A stretch of 64,000 nt of DNA from Phycisphaerales bacterium (GTDB lineage: Bacteria > Planctomycetota > Phycisphaerae > Sedimentisphaerales > Anaerobacaceae), in contig JAUVYV010000010.1 in the NCBI GenBank assembly GCA_030602885.1, forward strand, positions 1 through 64,000, read 5' to 3'. A program made the position numbers and the translations under genes. Below the pieces are notes generated by a model that made no database searches, had not been told where the DNA came from, and saw only the letters and a program-made list of their open reading frames with translations. How positions within the stretch are numbered: position 1 is the first letter of the stretch; each line of letters begins with the position of its first letter. Below are positions 51,454 through 61,220 of this stretch, in pieces.

Positions 51454-52692
51454 CTAATTCTTTGTCCCTACTACGAAACACACGTTTGTCGTTGCGATTC
51501 CGCCAATATTCAGCATGGCAACTTTTTTGGCGCCGGCTACTTGATAAGTTCCCGCCGTACCGGTGACCTGCTTGTATGCATCCAGTAGCTGTCGCGCTCC
51601 TGTGGCGCCGACCGGATGCCCGCAGCCAATCAATCCGCCCGAAGGATTGATGGGCAGCTTGCCCCCCATCCCTATAACACCCTCTTCTATCGCCTTCCAC
51701 GAATCGCCCGGTTTTGTAAGCCCGAAATGGTCAACGGCCATGTATTCCGAAATCGTGAAACAGTCGTGCGTTTCGATAACGTCCAGGTCCCAGCAGTCTT
51801 TAATGCCGGCACGCTTGTATGCATCTGTTATCGCCTTTCGAGTCACAGGAAGCACATAGTCGTCCCCTGCTGAATCGGCCACCTTCCTCGCAAACTCGAT
51901 ATGAGCCGTGGTGTGTCCCCAGCCGAGCATTCGCGGGATGTCCCGGATATCAAGTCCCCTGTGGTCGGCATACTTCGCGGCGTACCGCTCCGATGCTAAG
52001 TACAGACAAATCGCACCGTCGGTTATCTGAGAACAATCCGTGACTTTGATTCTGCCGGATAGCGTCGTGTTGTATTTGCCGCAGGTGTTGGCGTGCTCGA
52101 GGTTCATAAACCAGTTCCTGGTCTGGGCGTTTGGATTGTTCTTTGCATTGGCGTAATTGATTTCGGCGATGCGGGCCAGGTAGTTGTTATCCAGCCCGTA
52201 CCGCTTGTCGTACTCATCACCGAGCTTGCCGAACAGCTTTGGAAATGGAAACTCAATGCCTGTGCACTCCTGCTCATACCACGCTGCTGTCCCTAAGTAA
52301 TCGCCTCCCCTGGCTGCATCAACCGTTTTCATCTGCTCAACGCCGATCAAACACACCAGGTCATATATGCCTGCCTGTATGTAAGCCATCGCTGACAGCG
52401 CAGCGACAGCACTGGATGCACAGGCATTCTCAAATCTGATTGTCGGCACGCCGACAAAACGCGGGTCAAAATCCACAAAAAACGCGCTGAGATGACCCTG
52501 CATACAGTAAAGCTCACCGGCGAAGTTGCCTACAAAAGCCGCGTCAATATCGCCCGGTTCAATTTTCGTGATTTCGACACTTCCCTGATAGGCCTCGCGC
52601 ATCATTGCGGCGATGTGCTTGTTTTCGCGAGCCCAGTTGCGTGCAAAGTCCGTCTGGTAGCCGCCCAATATATAAACCTTTTTATCTTCCAC
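51454..52692 (-). CDS. thiolase-family acetyl-CoA acetyltransferase
   Basis: A 412-residue thiolase. The nucleophilic Cys91 is in NACASSAVA, ETHDCFTISE and GGLIGCGHPVGATG carry the other catalytic His and Cys. It resembles the SCP2-like/acetyl-CoA acetyltransferase group that cleaves or builds beta-ketoacyl-CoA. GTG 52692 is preferred: AGGAAAG lies six bases upstream. TTG 52722 would overlap the dehydrogenase gene. Its partner 3-hydroxyacyl-CoA dehydrogenase is directly upstream, both within a glycan locus. Confidence 0.88.
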   Translation of the reverse strand: MEDKKVYILGGYQTDFARNWARENKHIAAMMREAYQGSVEITKIEPGDIDAAFVGNFAGELYCMQGHLSAFFVDFDPRFVGVPTIRFENACASSAVAALSAMAYIQAGIYDLVCLIGVEQMKTVDAARGGDYLGTAAWYEQECTGIEFPFPKLFGKLGDEYDKRYGLDNNYLARIAEINYANAKNNPNAQTRNWFMNLEHANTCGKYNTTLSGRIKVTDCSQITDGAICLYLASERYAAKYADHRGLDIRDIPRMLGWGHTTAHIEFARKVADSAGDDYVLPVTRKAITDAYKRAGIKDCWDLDVIETHDCFTISEYMAVDHFGLTKPGDSWKAIEEGVIGMGGKLPINPSGGLIGCGHPVGATGARQLLDAYKQVTGTAGTYQVAGAKKVAMLNIGGIATTNVCFVVGTKN

Positions 52693-52711
52693 TTCCGGCT
52701 TTCCTGTCTGT

Positions 52712-53995
52712 TTATTTTGCAACGAAATACTTGCCGGCTTCGAGAATCTCCATAGCCGATTTGCGCTCTGCCTGGAGCGTGTCCGGCACGGTCAGCCCCT
52801 TTTTGGCGAGCAACTGCGAGACATTCTCCCTGCCGCCCAGCATCTCCAGAATCACACTGGGGCTCGCCCAGTTAAATCCGAAAGACATAACTCTGTCAAT
52901 CCCGTCTATTCCGAACCTGCTTTCGGTGACCTGGCCAATCAGTAAATAGGCGTAAGCGACGTATGCACAGAGTATATCAGTGACGATGTCGGCCTCTTTG
53001 CCGTCGGCTGCCCTGATTGTATCGAATGCTTCTTTGTACATTCCCATGCGAATGAAGTGTTTCGCTTTTTCGACGAAAGCGATATGGGGTTCTATGGCCG
53101 GCGTGTAGTCACACGTTGCAGGGTCAACAAAGACAAACCTCCCACTCTCGAGCTTCTTGTAGAACCCTGCACGGGTTTTGTTACCCAGAAGGTTATTGTC
53201 AATCATTTTGTTTATATAGTCCGGCAGAACGAGCCAGTCGTGCATTCGGTCGTTTGTGTGTTCGCACAGGTTCTGAATGATTGCCTTGTGAATGTCCAGT
53301 CCGACCAAATCAAGAGTGGCCAGCGGCGGCAGCAACCGGCCCGTATAAGGCCCGACCAGATAATCCATCATCTCCACACCGTACTCCTCAGCCAGGGCTG
53401 TTATGCGAGCGAGAAGCAGAAATGCAATCCGGTTGCCGGCGAATCCCGCGACATTCCTGACCGGTATCACCTCTCGAGCAAGTGTGTTCCTCAGAAAGTC
53501 TCTCATAAAGCCGACAACATCCGGGTCTGTGTCGCTCTGACCGGTCACCTCACACGCCAACATTCTGCCCGGCGGATTGTAAAAATGGGTCGATAAAAAA
53601 TTGCGCCTGAAGTTCTCGCTCCTGCCCTCGGCCAGCTTATCCAGCGGCAAGCTCGATGTCGTCGAGCTAACGATAGCTCCGGCCTTCATATGCGACTCGA
53701 TCTTATCATACACTTGCCGCTTGATGGCCACATCCTCAGCCACCGCTTCCACAATCCAGTCGGCTTCCTTAAGAGCACCTTCCAGAAGATGCTCGTAATC
53801 CCCACACACGATATTACGAGCTATGACCTCAGACCGGGCCTGAGCTATCGCTCGCTCCAGGCCCCGCTCAGCTCTCTCGGCAGTCCGGCTCAGAAAATAT
53901 ACCCTGATTCCGTTTTGTGCTATCAAACCACCGCTCAGACTGCCCACCGTCCCGCTGCCTCCCAGCACCGCTGCACATTTGATTTGCTCTATCAT
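52712..53995 (-). CDS. 3-hydroxyacyl-CoA dehydrogenase
   Basis: The 427-residue protein has an N-terminal Rossmann NAD domain (AAVLGGSGTVGSL, then WIVEAVAEDVAIKRQVY and SSTTSSLPL), STHFYNPPGRMLACEV with the catalytic His, and AGFAGNRIAF opening the dimer domain. It interconverts 3-hydroxyacyl-CoA and 3-ketoacyl-CoA. The fingerprint GGSGTVGS departs slightly from the usual G-x-G-x-x-G. No enoyl-CoA hydratase or acyl-CoA dehydrogenase is nearby, so a complete beta-oxidation set is absent. Confidence 0.88.
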   Translation of the reverse strand: MIEQIKCAAVLGGSGTVGSLSGGLIAQNGIRVYFLSRTAERAERGLERAIAQARSEVIARNIVCGDYEHLLEGALKEADWIVEAVAEDVAIKRQVYDKIESHMKAGAIVSSTTSSLPLDKLAEGRSENFRRNFLSTHFYNPPGRMLACEVTGQSDTDPDVVGFMRDFLRNTLAREVIPVRNVAGFAGNRIAFLLLARITALAEEYGVEMMDYLVGPYTGRLLPPLATLDLVGLDIHKAIIQNLCEHTNDRMHDWLVLPDYINKMIDNNLLGNKTRAGFYKKLESGRFVFVDPATCDYTPAIEPHIAFVEKAKHFIRMGMYKEAFDTIRAADGKEADIVTDILCAYVAYAYLLIGQVTESRFGIDGIDRVMSFGFNWASPSVILEMLGGRENVSQLLAKKGLTVPDTLQAERKSAMEILEAGKYFVAK

Positions 53996-54017
53996 AATTA
54001 TTCGCTTTCGGCCTTGC

Positions 54018-54572
54018 TCACTTGCTTGGCTTGCTCAGTTCGGGATTCGCCCGATAGAACTCATCTCGCAGCAATCCTATCCGAACCACATCGATTCTTT
54101 TTCCTCGGATGAGCTTTTCTTCTCTCAATGTACCCTCAACCTCGAAGCCCAGCTTCTGTATAATTTTAATAATCGCGGTGTTCTCCGCCCTGATGTCAGC
54201 CCATATCTTATGAAGTCCGAGATTCTTAAAGGCCCAGTCAATCAGCAGAAGGTGCGACTCAGTCCCTATCCCCTTGCCCCAAAACTCTTTCTCACCGATT
54301 ACTCCGTAACACTCAGCGGTCTCGTGCATTTTGCTTATATGCAGGAGTCCAATCAGACCCACGGCTCGGCTGTCCCTGGTCTCAATCACAAAGTCCCGCC
54401 GACTCTTATCGTCTTTGGCCGTCTCAAACCATTTCAGTGACTTATCAAGCTCAAACTTCTCTTCGAGTAGCAGTGTCTTGTTTACCTCGGGGTCGTTGTA
54501 CCACCTCACCTTGTTCGCCAAATCGCCCTTTTCCATCGTCCGTAAGTCAATCTGACTGCCTGAAATCCGCAT
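54018..54572 (-). CDS. GNAT N-acetyltransferase (RimJ/RimL or sugar-amine type)
   Basis: The 184-residue protein has the acetyl-CoA loop GEKEFWGKGIGTESHLLLI and the IRAENTAIIKIIQKLGFEVEGTLREE tail of RimJ/RimL-type GNATs. Some relatives in glycan loci acetylate amino sugars, such as PseH. GGAGG lies six bases ahead of the ATG. It lies between the dehydrogenase and decarboxylase-like genes, so an acetylated amino sugar or amino acid in the polymer is plausible. Confidence 0.82.
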   Translation of the reverse strand: MRISGSQIDLRTMEKGDLANKVRWYNDPEVNKTLLLEEKFELDKSLKWFETAKDDKSRRDFVIETRDSRAVGLIGLLHISKMHETAECYGVIGEKEFWGKGIGTESHLLLIDWAFKNLGLHKIWADIRAENTAIIKIIQKLGFEVEGTLREEKLIRGKRIDVVRIGLLRDEFYRANPELSKPSK

Positions 54573-54601
54573 GTATAACCTCCGCTTAATCCAGCGCCTT
54601 A

Positions 54602-55897
54602 CTAAAAATCGAAACTATAGCAGCCGAACATGTCATCAAACGTCTGCCTTCTTCTGATACCACACCAGCGGCCGCCTTTGTTCACCACAATCGCCGGCGA
54701 CAGGTATATGAAGTCGGGGCTCAGCACGACGGTATATGCACCGACGCTGTCAATCTTTATATAATCGCCGCGGTGGGGCATAACATCGACAATATCGGTA
54801 AGGAGGTAATCCTTTTCCATACAGGTAGAACCGACCACGCTGAATCTCTGCCGGCTGTCGGTCGATTGAGCGCTTATGATGCGATGCGGCTGATTTACCC
54901 TGTGGAATGTAGGCTTCACATGAAAGGCACTGCCGTCAACGGTGACAAACAGCTTGCCCCTGATAGTCTTGGTGCTGACCACCTTCGTCACAAAACTAAG
55001 CGCATTGGCCACCATTGCCACGCCCGGCTCAAGCACCAGCCGAGGCTGATGCTTCCTTGCCCAGTCACTGGCGTTCATAACCCCGCAGACCGCGCCGGCG
55101 TAGTCGTCAAAGGTCGGCACCTCCGTCCACCGCATCTCAGGCGGAATGTACCCGTATATCCCTCCGCCGACGTTTATATATTCCACCGTTTGCGCAAAAT
55201 ATCGTTCTGCTGCATCACAAAGCATTCGTGCTATCACTTCATAGCACTTCACGCTCCTGCCCGGCGTTGTGCTGTGACCGTGCAGACTGTTAACCACAAT
55301 GTTTTCACTCGCGGTAAGTCTCGAAGCAGCTTGCTCTATGTCCTCCAGGTCAAAACCGAAACGCCCGACCTTGAACTGATCCTGAATTTGTGACAAGCTT
55401 GCCTCGTCCGACAAGTCAATGTTAATCCGCAACCCCACACGCACCTGCTCGTCCGGATGCTCCCTGGCATACTTGGTGACGTAATCAACCTCGTACATGG
55501 CGTCGAGGTTGACAATGCTCTTGTTGGCAAGTGCAAGCTCGATGTCCTCGTAGCATTTCACAGGGCCGTTAAAAATTATCTTCGCCGGGTCCTGCCCGAC
55601 CTTCAGTGCAAGGTCGTACTCAAGCCGAGATACCACCTCGGCCCAGCCGCCTTTTTCCCGTATTATCCCGCACAGGTACGGAATGTAGTTTGTCTTGTAC
55701 GAATACGCGAGTATGAACCTCTCGTACCTGCCCGAGAAGGCCTTGACGATGTCGTCGTAGTTCTTCCGAAATGCTTCCTCATCAAAGATATAGCACGGCG
55801 AACCATGCTCAGCTTCTATCTGTCTTATCTGTTCAAATGTGAGCTGCATCTTTTTAGTTTGATTTGCCGCCATTTCCTTTTGTCCCCATGAACTCAT
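54602..55897 (-). CDS. fold-III PLP-dependent decarboxylase-like enzyme
   Basis: A 431-residue protein like diaminopimelate/ornithine decarboxylase. The PLP Lys is K68 in AYSYKTNY; LHGHSTT, INVGGGIYG, LEPGVAMVANA, GSTCMEKDYL with the catalytic Cys and DSVGAYT all align with that family. It would decarboxylate or racemise an amino acid; the substrate is unknown. Decarboxylases of this family also occur in exosortase-linked polysaccharide loci. The first codons overlap the sugar transferase gene, and the start (55897, 55873 or 55849) is uncertain. Confidence 0.85.
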   Translation of the reverse strand: MSSWGQKEMAANQTKKMQLTFEQIRQIEAEHGSPCYIFDEEAFRKNYDDIVKAFSGRYERFILAYSYKTNYIPYLCGIIREKGGWAEVVSRLEYDLALKVGQDPAKIIFNGPVKCYEDIELALANKSIVNLDAMYEVDYVTKYAREHPDEQVRVGLRINIDLSDEASLSQIQDQFKVGRFGFDLEDIEQAASRLTASENIVVNSLHGHSTTPGRSVKCYEVIARMLCDAAERYFAQTVEYINVGGGIYGYIPPEMRWTEVPTFDDYAGAVCGVMNASDWARKHQPRLVLEPGVAMVANALSFVTKVVSTKTIRGKLFVTVDGSAFHVKPTFHRVNQPHRIISAQSTDSRQRFSVVGSTCMEKDYLLTDIVDVMPHRGDYIKIDSVGAYTVVLSPDFIYLSPAIVVNKGGRWCGIRRRQTFDDMFGCYSFDF

Positions 55898-56468
55898 CCA
55901 TCGTTGCCCTGCCTTGCTGCGCGATACCCCGTCTTGTGAAAACGGTCCCTATAGTCTTGAAAATTATCTTCACATCAAGCCGGAAACTGCGGTTGTCAAC
56001 ATACCACACGTCAAGCTTGAACCTCTCCTCCCATGATACAGCGTTTCGTCCGTTAACCTGCGCCCAGCCGGTTATCCCCGGCTTGACCTCGTGACGCCTT
56101 GCCTGCTCTGGGGTGTACCTGTCAAGGTACTTCATCATCAAGGGCCTCGGCCCGACCATGCTTATATCGCCCTTTAGCACGTTGAACAGTTCCGGCAGCT
56201 CATCCAGACTTGTGCTGCGCAGAAACCGCCCAAAGACCGGCAGCCGTTCATCATCAGGAAGAACGTTTCCGTCCGCGTCGAAAGCGTCCACCATTGTACG
56301 AAACTTATAGATGACGAATCCGTTTCCTCCCAACCCCGGACGCTCCTGCCGGAACAATATCGGCGAGCCGAGCTTCACACGGACCGCTGTCGCAAGAACC
56401 AGCAGCACCGGCGCCAGTAAAATCAAACTCACTGCACTAAAAACAATATCGATTAAGCGTTTTAGCAC
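55854..56468 (-). CDS. undecaprenyl-phosphate sugar phosphotransferase (bacterial sugar transferase)
   Basis: The protein has about 204 residues. One N-terminal membrane helix precedes the catalytic domain of the WbaP/PglC type: ILFRQERPGLGGNGFVIYKFRTM, STSLDELPELFNVLKGDISMVGPRP and KPGITGWAQVNGR. It starts glycan assembly by placing a sugar phosphate on the lipid carrier. AAGGA favours TTG 56471 or GTG 56468; TTG 56492 is the outer limit. Two initiating enzymes therefore lie in the window, this one and the 48.3-kb protein. Confidence 0.92.
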   Translation of the reverse strand: MLKRLIDIVFSAVSLILLAPVLLVLATAVRVKLGSPILFRQERPGLGGNGFVIYKFRTMVDAFDADGNVLPDDERLPVFGRFLRSTSLDELPELFNVLKGDISMVGPRPLMMKYLDRYTPEQARRHEVKPGITGWAQVNGRNAVSWEERFKLDVWYVDNRSFRLDVKIIFKTIGTVFTRRGIAQQGRATMDEFMGTKGNGGKSN

Positions 56469-56558
56469 CAACTGAATTCCTTGCTTTTGCAATAACTTGC
56501 CCGCTCAACCAGTCGATTGTTTCGGTGAATACACAAGCCAAGCGCCCGACATGACGAC

Positions 56559-57617
56559 CTAATTCTTAGGCATTCGCCAGATTTTGATTGTTCCCCCCTG
56601 ACGTGAATCGCTGGTAGCCAAAAAACGCGAATCCGGCGAAAATGCCATACTGCTGATAAGCTTGTGGCCGGTCCCTTTGCTGAAGACCTTCCTGCCCGTA
56701 TTGCAGTTCCACACATGAACAGTGCCGAAAACAACACCCGCTACCAAACGACCATCCTGGCTTCGCGCAACAGTCTGAACGTTTTGATCCCGCAGCGTGC
56801 TTTTGTTTTCTTTTCCGGGCATAAGCCGCTCTGCGATATTTCCGGAATCAACTTCGATTTTGTACAGTGTACTGTCACTGCCTCTGGCGTAGATACCTTT
56901 ATCATCATGCGCGAAAACCACTGCGTAAAACTTCTCTACTTCCGGGATTCGCTTTTCCCATAACACACGCTTTTGCTCGATGCTCAGCAGGACAATCCAG
57001 CCTTGATTGCCCTTTTCCCCTGACAGCGCCGCATATTTACCGTCACCGGAAACCGCCACGCGGGTCAGCCGACTATCCGAAGCATCCTCGGTTATCTCGG
57101 CAATTGGGCGAACCTGCTTGTCTTCGCTCTCTATCGATACGACCTGATATCTTTGCCGGCCTGCTTCACTATCGCTCTCAGTGAACATAATTGCCGTCAT
57201 CGTACCACGATGGTTTGTGCCCAGATACGCTCGCTTGTCTTGACCGTCGACCGCTATTTCTTCCCAGCTGTCGCCTTGTCTTATATTTGCTATAACGACC
57301 TGCGAAGCATCTCTCCGCTTGACGGATATTATATGATCTCCGTCCAGCAGCCCCGCCTGGTCCGACTCGGCAACACCGGTCACAGCCTCTTTCGACAAAT
57401 CGTCCCAGTCCCATACATATATTTTATCGTCGCGACAAACAACCATAAGATAATGACCACACGTCGAGATACACGCAACACCGTTGTTTAGCGGAAAGCG
57501 AAGCTCTTCCACCAACACCGATTTCAGATTTGAGATGACCATTAGGATGAGGATAGCGCTAAATACCAGAACAAAGAATACGACGGGTGACTTCTTTTTG
57601 GGGGATGTTTTACTCAT
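56559..57617 (-). CDS. membrane-anchored WD40-like beta-propeller protein
   Basis: The 352-residue protein has one N-terminal membrane helix (about 13-31) followed by a WD40-type propeller. DDKIYVWDWDD, GTVHVWNCNTGRKV and GGTIKIWRMP are recognisable blade strands with W-D-like ends. It probably hangs into the periplasm as a scaffold or sensor; no enzyme site is seen. Its start overlaps the upstream GT4 gene stop by 8 bp, so it belongs to the glycan operon although such a protein is unusual there. Confidence 0.8.
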   Translation of the reverse strand: MSKTSPKKKSPVVFFVLVFSAILILMVISNLKSVLVEELRFPLNNGVACISTCGHYLMVVCRDDKIYVWDWDDLSKEAVTGVAESDQAGLLDGDHIISVKRRDASQVVIANIRQGDSWEEIAVDGQDKRAYLGTNHRGTMTAIMFTESDSEAGRQRYQVVSIESEDKQVRPIAEITEDASDSRLTRVAVSGDGKYAALSGEKGNQGWIVLLSIEQKRVLWEKRIPEVEKFYAVVFAHDDKGIYARGSDSTLYKIEVDSGNIAERLMPGKENKSTLRDQNVQTVARSQDGRLVAGVVFGTVHVWNCNTGRKVFSKGTGHKLISSMAFSPDSRFLATSDSRQGGTIKIWRMPKN

Positions 57618-58824
57618 GGCTCTTTCTTGTAGTATTAATGGAATAGTTCCTGGTTTCCTCTTTCAAGGATCGATCTGCGTCGCAGAGCAATTCTCTGTAG
57701 GTATCAATGACGATTTTACAAACGTTTGCCTCATCAAATTCCCGCCGGGCCTTTTCGTAACCGGCCTTTCCCATTCTCAACCGTAAGTCACTGTTTTGCA
57801 CAAGTTTTACTATCGCCTCAGCCAGTTCGTCAACCGCGCGCGGCGAGACCAGATAGCCGTTGACTCCATCGTCAACAACCTGGCGACAACCACGAATGTT
57901 TGTGGCTACTATGGGAACAGCCATGGCGGCAGCCTCAATGGCCGAACGTGGAAATCCCTCACGCCAGGAAGGCAACGTGTATATATCAATACAGGCAAGC
58001 AGCTCAGATATGTCTTCTCTCGGCCCCAGCCACCGTGTCCGTTCAGCAATACTGTATTGACTGAAAATATCTGCGCAGATACGATCGGGTTTCTCTGGCT
58101 CCTCAGGACCTATTGCAAGTAACCAAACGTCCTTGTGTGTGTGCAATATCTTCTTCATTGCTTCAGCGAGTTCTAAGTAACCTTTTTCTCGCACCAACCG
58201 GCCTACAATTCCCACGACAATCGCATTTTTAGGAACACCAATCTCACAGCGCTTTGCCGTGCGAAACGTGCCGTTGAATCTTTTCGAATCGAATTTAGAT
58301 AAGTCCACACCGTTGCCAAGAAGTTCTATATTATCACACTTGCAGATATTTAATCTCACTGCAGTCTCTATGTCTTCGGGATTCTGGCATAATATCATAG
58401 TTGAACATCTCGCCGCAATCCACTCCATCATTATGTAGAATCGACGGGTCCAGGGTTTCATGTGTTCGTGAAAATAAAACCCGTGGATGGTATTGATAAT
58501 CACCGGTACCCCTGCAAGCTTCGCTGCCAACTGCCCAAGAAGACTACACTTAGGAGTATGCGTGTGAACGATCTGAATCTTATTACGTCGGAAATATCGG
58601 AACATCTTCCATAATGCTATAATATCACTAAATGGACTGATTGATCGCCTGATTGTAACAGGATAGACTCTTACCCCCCTCTCCGTCAGCCAGCCTCCGT
58701 TTGGACCGTCACTGCAGACGGAATGTACCTCATAACCAACTCTCTGCATGCTCTCAATCTGAGCCCACAGCAGATACCTTATAGTCATATCTACCGCACT
58801 GACTACCGCGACCTTATATCTCAC
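57610..58824 (-). CDS. glycosyltransferase family 4
   Basis: The 404-residue GT-B protein transfers a sugar from a nucleotide sugar. HTHTPKCSLLGQLAAKLAGVP is the N-terminal Rossmann loop; VGIVGRLVREKGYLEL, LLAIGPEEPEKPD and LPSWREGFPRSAIEAAAMAVPIVATNIRG hold the E-x7-E motif. GTG 58824 overlaps the preceding CapK gene by 11 bp with no ribosome site of its own, so coupled translation is likely. Donor and acceptor are unknown. Confidence 0.93.
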   Translation of the reverse strand: MRYKVAVVSAVDMTIRYLLWAQIESMQRVGYEVHSVCSDGPNGGWLTERGVRVYPVTIRRSISPFSDIIALWKMFRYFRRNKIQIVHTHTPKCSLLGQLAAKLAGVPVIINTIHGFYFHEHMKPWTRRFYIMMEWIAARCSTMILCQNPEDIETAVRLNICKCDNIELLGNGVDLSKFDSKRFNGTFRTAKRCEIGVPKNAIVVGIVGRLVREKGYLELAEAMKKILHTHKDVWLLAIGPEEPEKPDRICADIFSQYSIAERTRWLGPREDISELLACIDIYTLPSWREGFPRSAIEAAAMAVPIVATNIRGCRQVVDDGVNGYLVSPRAVDELAEAIVKLVQNSDLRLRMGKAGYEKARREFDEANVCKIVIDTYRELLCDADRSLKEETRNYSINTTRKSHE

Positions 58825-60232
58825 TGTTAATTTGCCCTTGGTCTTTCAGACCGATAAGTAATCGTGACTTTCCCGCCTTACCCTTGATTGTCCGAGAGAC
58901 TTTCCGCACTTCAATGTTTACCTTCTCTCCAAGACGAGCCTTAAACTGCTGAATAACCGTCAACTTTTCCTCCTCACTCAGCGGTGTACCAAGAGGAACA
59001 TATCGAAACAGAAATCTATCTTTTCCAATTTGCTCCAATTGTGACTCTCGCATCCGAGATGGCAGTTTGTAGAACGCCGTACTTAAACCAGCACTACCAA
59101 TTCGTCCGCGTTCGGTGGTATAAAAACAATCAGATTCTCGCCCACCAATACACTTTATTCTCGGCATCATCCGTCCACAGGAACACGCTGAATCCTCTGC
59201 AATCGTTGCAGTATCTCCAATACGATAACGTATCAACGGCATCGTTTTTTGAAAGAAACTCGTTACTACTATTTCAGCCTCTTCTCCGGGGCCCGCTATG
59301 CCCCCATCGGCTCGTAAAAACTCGATAATCCCCGACTCGGGATTAATGTGCATTCCTCCTGACTCGCACTGCGTAATGAAAGGGGAACCCTCGGAACTCG
59401 AATAGAAATTGAAGACACGACAGCCAAACGCACGTTCGATCTCTGCACGCTGGAAATCCATCAATGTCTCCGCCGTCGTAATTATCGCCCATGGACACCA
59501 CTGCCGGCTGTTCCCCTCTGAGTTGACCCACTTTGCGATCGAATAGAGCGCCGATGGATAGCCGTCTAAGTATGCTAAACCAAGTTCCTTAAACGCTGTA
59601 CAGTATGCAGCAAGAGTTTCCTCGCTGATGTGATAGGTAGAAAACAACCATTGATTCTCTGCACGATTGTGCCGCCAATACGGAGCGGCATTGTGATTGC
59701 CCATCAAAAGCCTTCCACTAAACCTTCCTGATCTCTCTTTTCCCGTAATACCCGCCCAACGGTACTGACGCTCACGAAAAGCTAGGTCATGTTGTATCGA
59801 CATTGAGTCATACGGCCACACTAATGCACTGCCTGATGTCCCGCTCGTGTGTCCTTCATCATAACCATACTTAAGCCGCGACGGATTAATGAAGGACTTT
59901 GTTTCCTCCCTTAGTTGCTCCTTCTCCACAAACGGAATATCTTTCAAGTCAGCCAGAGTAACGTCTTCGATACTGCCTTTAAGATGTCCAAGCGTTTCTG
60001 CATAGTAAGGGACATTCTCGGCAGCCTCCAGGATCAGCAGTCGAAGCTCTCGTGTCTGTAAATCCTCAAAGGCCTTCGCGGACAGCCACTGGCTTCTCAT
60101 CAACTCATCAACATGCCTGTGGTAATCCTTGCCATACCTCTTGTGTGCGTAACACCTCCCTTGAAAACTCACCGCCAGATTCTGTAGCGAAACAGGCAAA
60201 GATGCATATATTCTCTCAAGTTTAGATGACAT
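58814..60232 (-). CDS. CapK/PaaK-like adenylate-forming ligase
   Basis: The protein has 472 residues. HTSGTSGS (128-135) is the adenylate phosphate loop, FNFYSSSEGSPFITQCE the acid-binding region, and RYRIGDTATIAEDSACSCGR the hinge. It belongs to the phenylacetate-CoA ligase-like CapK group common in polysaccharide clusters. It probably activates a carboxylic acid with ATP, perhaps to acylate a sugar. A CoA or carrier partner is not evident. It is coupled to the following GT4 gene. Confidence 0.88.
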   Translation of the reverse strand: MSSKLERIYASLPVSLQNLAVSFQGRCYAHKRYGKDYHRHVDELMRSQWLSAKAFEDLQTRELRLLILEAAENVPYYAETLGHLKGSIEDVTLADLKDIPFVEKEQLREETKSFINPSRLKYGYDEGHTSGTSGSALVWPYDSMSIQHDLAFRERQYRWAGITGKERSGRFSGRLLMGNHNAAPYWRHNRAENQWLFSTYHISEETLAAYCTAFKELGLAYLDGYPSALYSIAKWVNSEGNSRQWCPWAIITTAETLMDFQRAEIERAFGCRVFNFYSSSEGSPFITQCESGGMHINPESGIIEFLRADGGIAGPGEEAEIVVTSFFQKTMPLIRYRIGDTATIAEDSACSCGRMMPRIKCIGGRESDCFYTTERGRIGSAGLSTAFYKLPSRMRESQLEQIGKDRFLFRYVPLGTPLSEEEKLTVIQQFKARLGEKVNIEVRKVSRTIKGKAGKSRLLIGLKDQGQINSEI

Positions 60233-60270
60233 ATAGACTCGATTCTTTTGGTCTTATCTAAGCTTAAATA

Positions 60271-61173
60271 TCATGCTTCTGAACCGCGCAGCGGAACTTT
60301 GGTCTTGCGGACTGTATCTAATGCTTTGGTTAATTTCGCATCTTCTTCAGGGCTAAGAGGAACGTATGTCTTACGCCCACGAATTACTGTATCGTGAAGT
60401 CTTAGGATGCTCGCTGCTCCCAGCAAACCGATATCTACATATTTGCCAATAACACACCATAAAGCCTTGGCTGTTCCGATCTCCCTACGTCCATACTTCC
60501 ACACCACTCTGGCTGCTGTCTTCTTGGACCTGGCGTATTTGCTGAATACGAACGATCTGAATTCATTGCATAAATACAGAACTTCAGGAATGTTGGCAAA
60601 AGTGCTTTCACGTGAGGAGCGAAGCCATAGTTCATAATCCTCACATCGAATGCTACTTTCGTCGTAGGGCCAACAGCGAAACCATTCGGCTTTTGCTATG
60701 ACAGTAGCGTGAGCAATTGAGATGCTGCTGAATTTATTCCTTACAATCTCATCGTGACTCTCTTGCACAACTACCTTGCTTGCTGGTTTGTCCTCATGGT
60801 CGAGTATGCACATATAGGTACCAACCACATCAACCTCTGGATGAGACCTCAGGAAAGCCAGTTGCCTCGAAAATCTCTCCGGGTGAGACAGGTCATCTGC
60901 ATCCATCCGAGCGATGTACTTGCCTCTGGCAGATCTCACAATCTGATTCAAACGCGACGGAAGCTTAAGATTTTCACCATCGGGCTTTAGCATCTGAACT
61001 CTTGGGTCATCTATTGAACTAGCTATGTCCAGACTGTTATCAGTCGAGCCATCATCCACCAGAATTAGCTCCCAATCAGCAAACGTCTGGGCGAAAACCG
61101 AACGCACTGCGTCCAGCAGTGATTCCTGAGCATTATAAATCGGGATACCAACAGTTAATAACGGGGTACTCAT
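60271..61173 (-). CDS. glycosyltransferase family 2
   Basis: The 300-residue GT-A enzyme starts LLTVGIPIYNAQESLLDAV. ELILVDDGSTDNSLDIAS and IARMDADDLSHPERF hold the D-x-D metal motif, and EDYELWLRS the catalytic acidic ED motif. A short C-terminal extension follows. ATG 61173 is preferred over TTG 61197; the eight extra codons come from a run of G. It transfers one sugar during repeat-unit assembly. Confidence 0.93.
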   Translation of the reverse strand: MSTPLLTVGIPIYNAQESLLDAVRSVFAQTFADWELILVDDGSTDNSLDIASSIDDPRVQMLKPDGENLKLPSRLNQIVRSARGKYIARMDADDLSHPERFSRQLAFLRSHPEVDVVGTYMCILDHEDKPASKVVVQESHDEIVRNKFSSISIAHATVIAKAEWFRCWPYDESSIRCEDYELWLRSSRESTFANIPEVLYLCNEFRSFVFSKYARSKKTAARVVWKYGRREIGTAKALWCVIGKYVDIGLLGAASILRLHDTVIRGRKTYVPLSPEEDAKLTKALDTVRKTKVPLRGSEA

Positions 61174-61220
61174 CTTATGGGTTGCCCCCCCCTGCAATAT
61201 CGAATTGTACGAGCCCTTGG

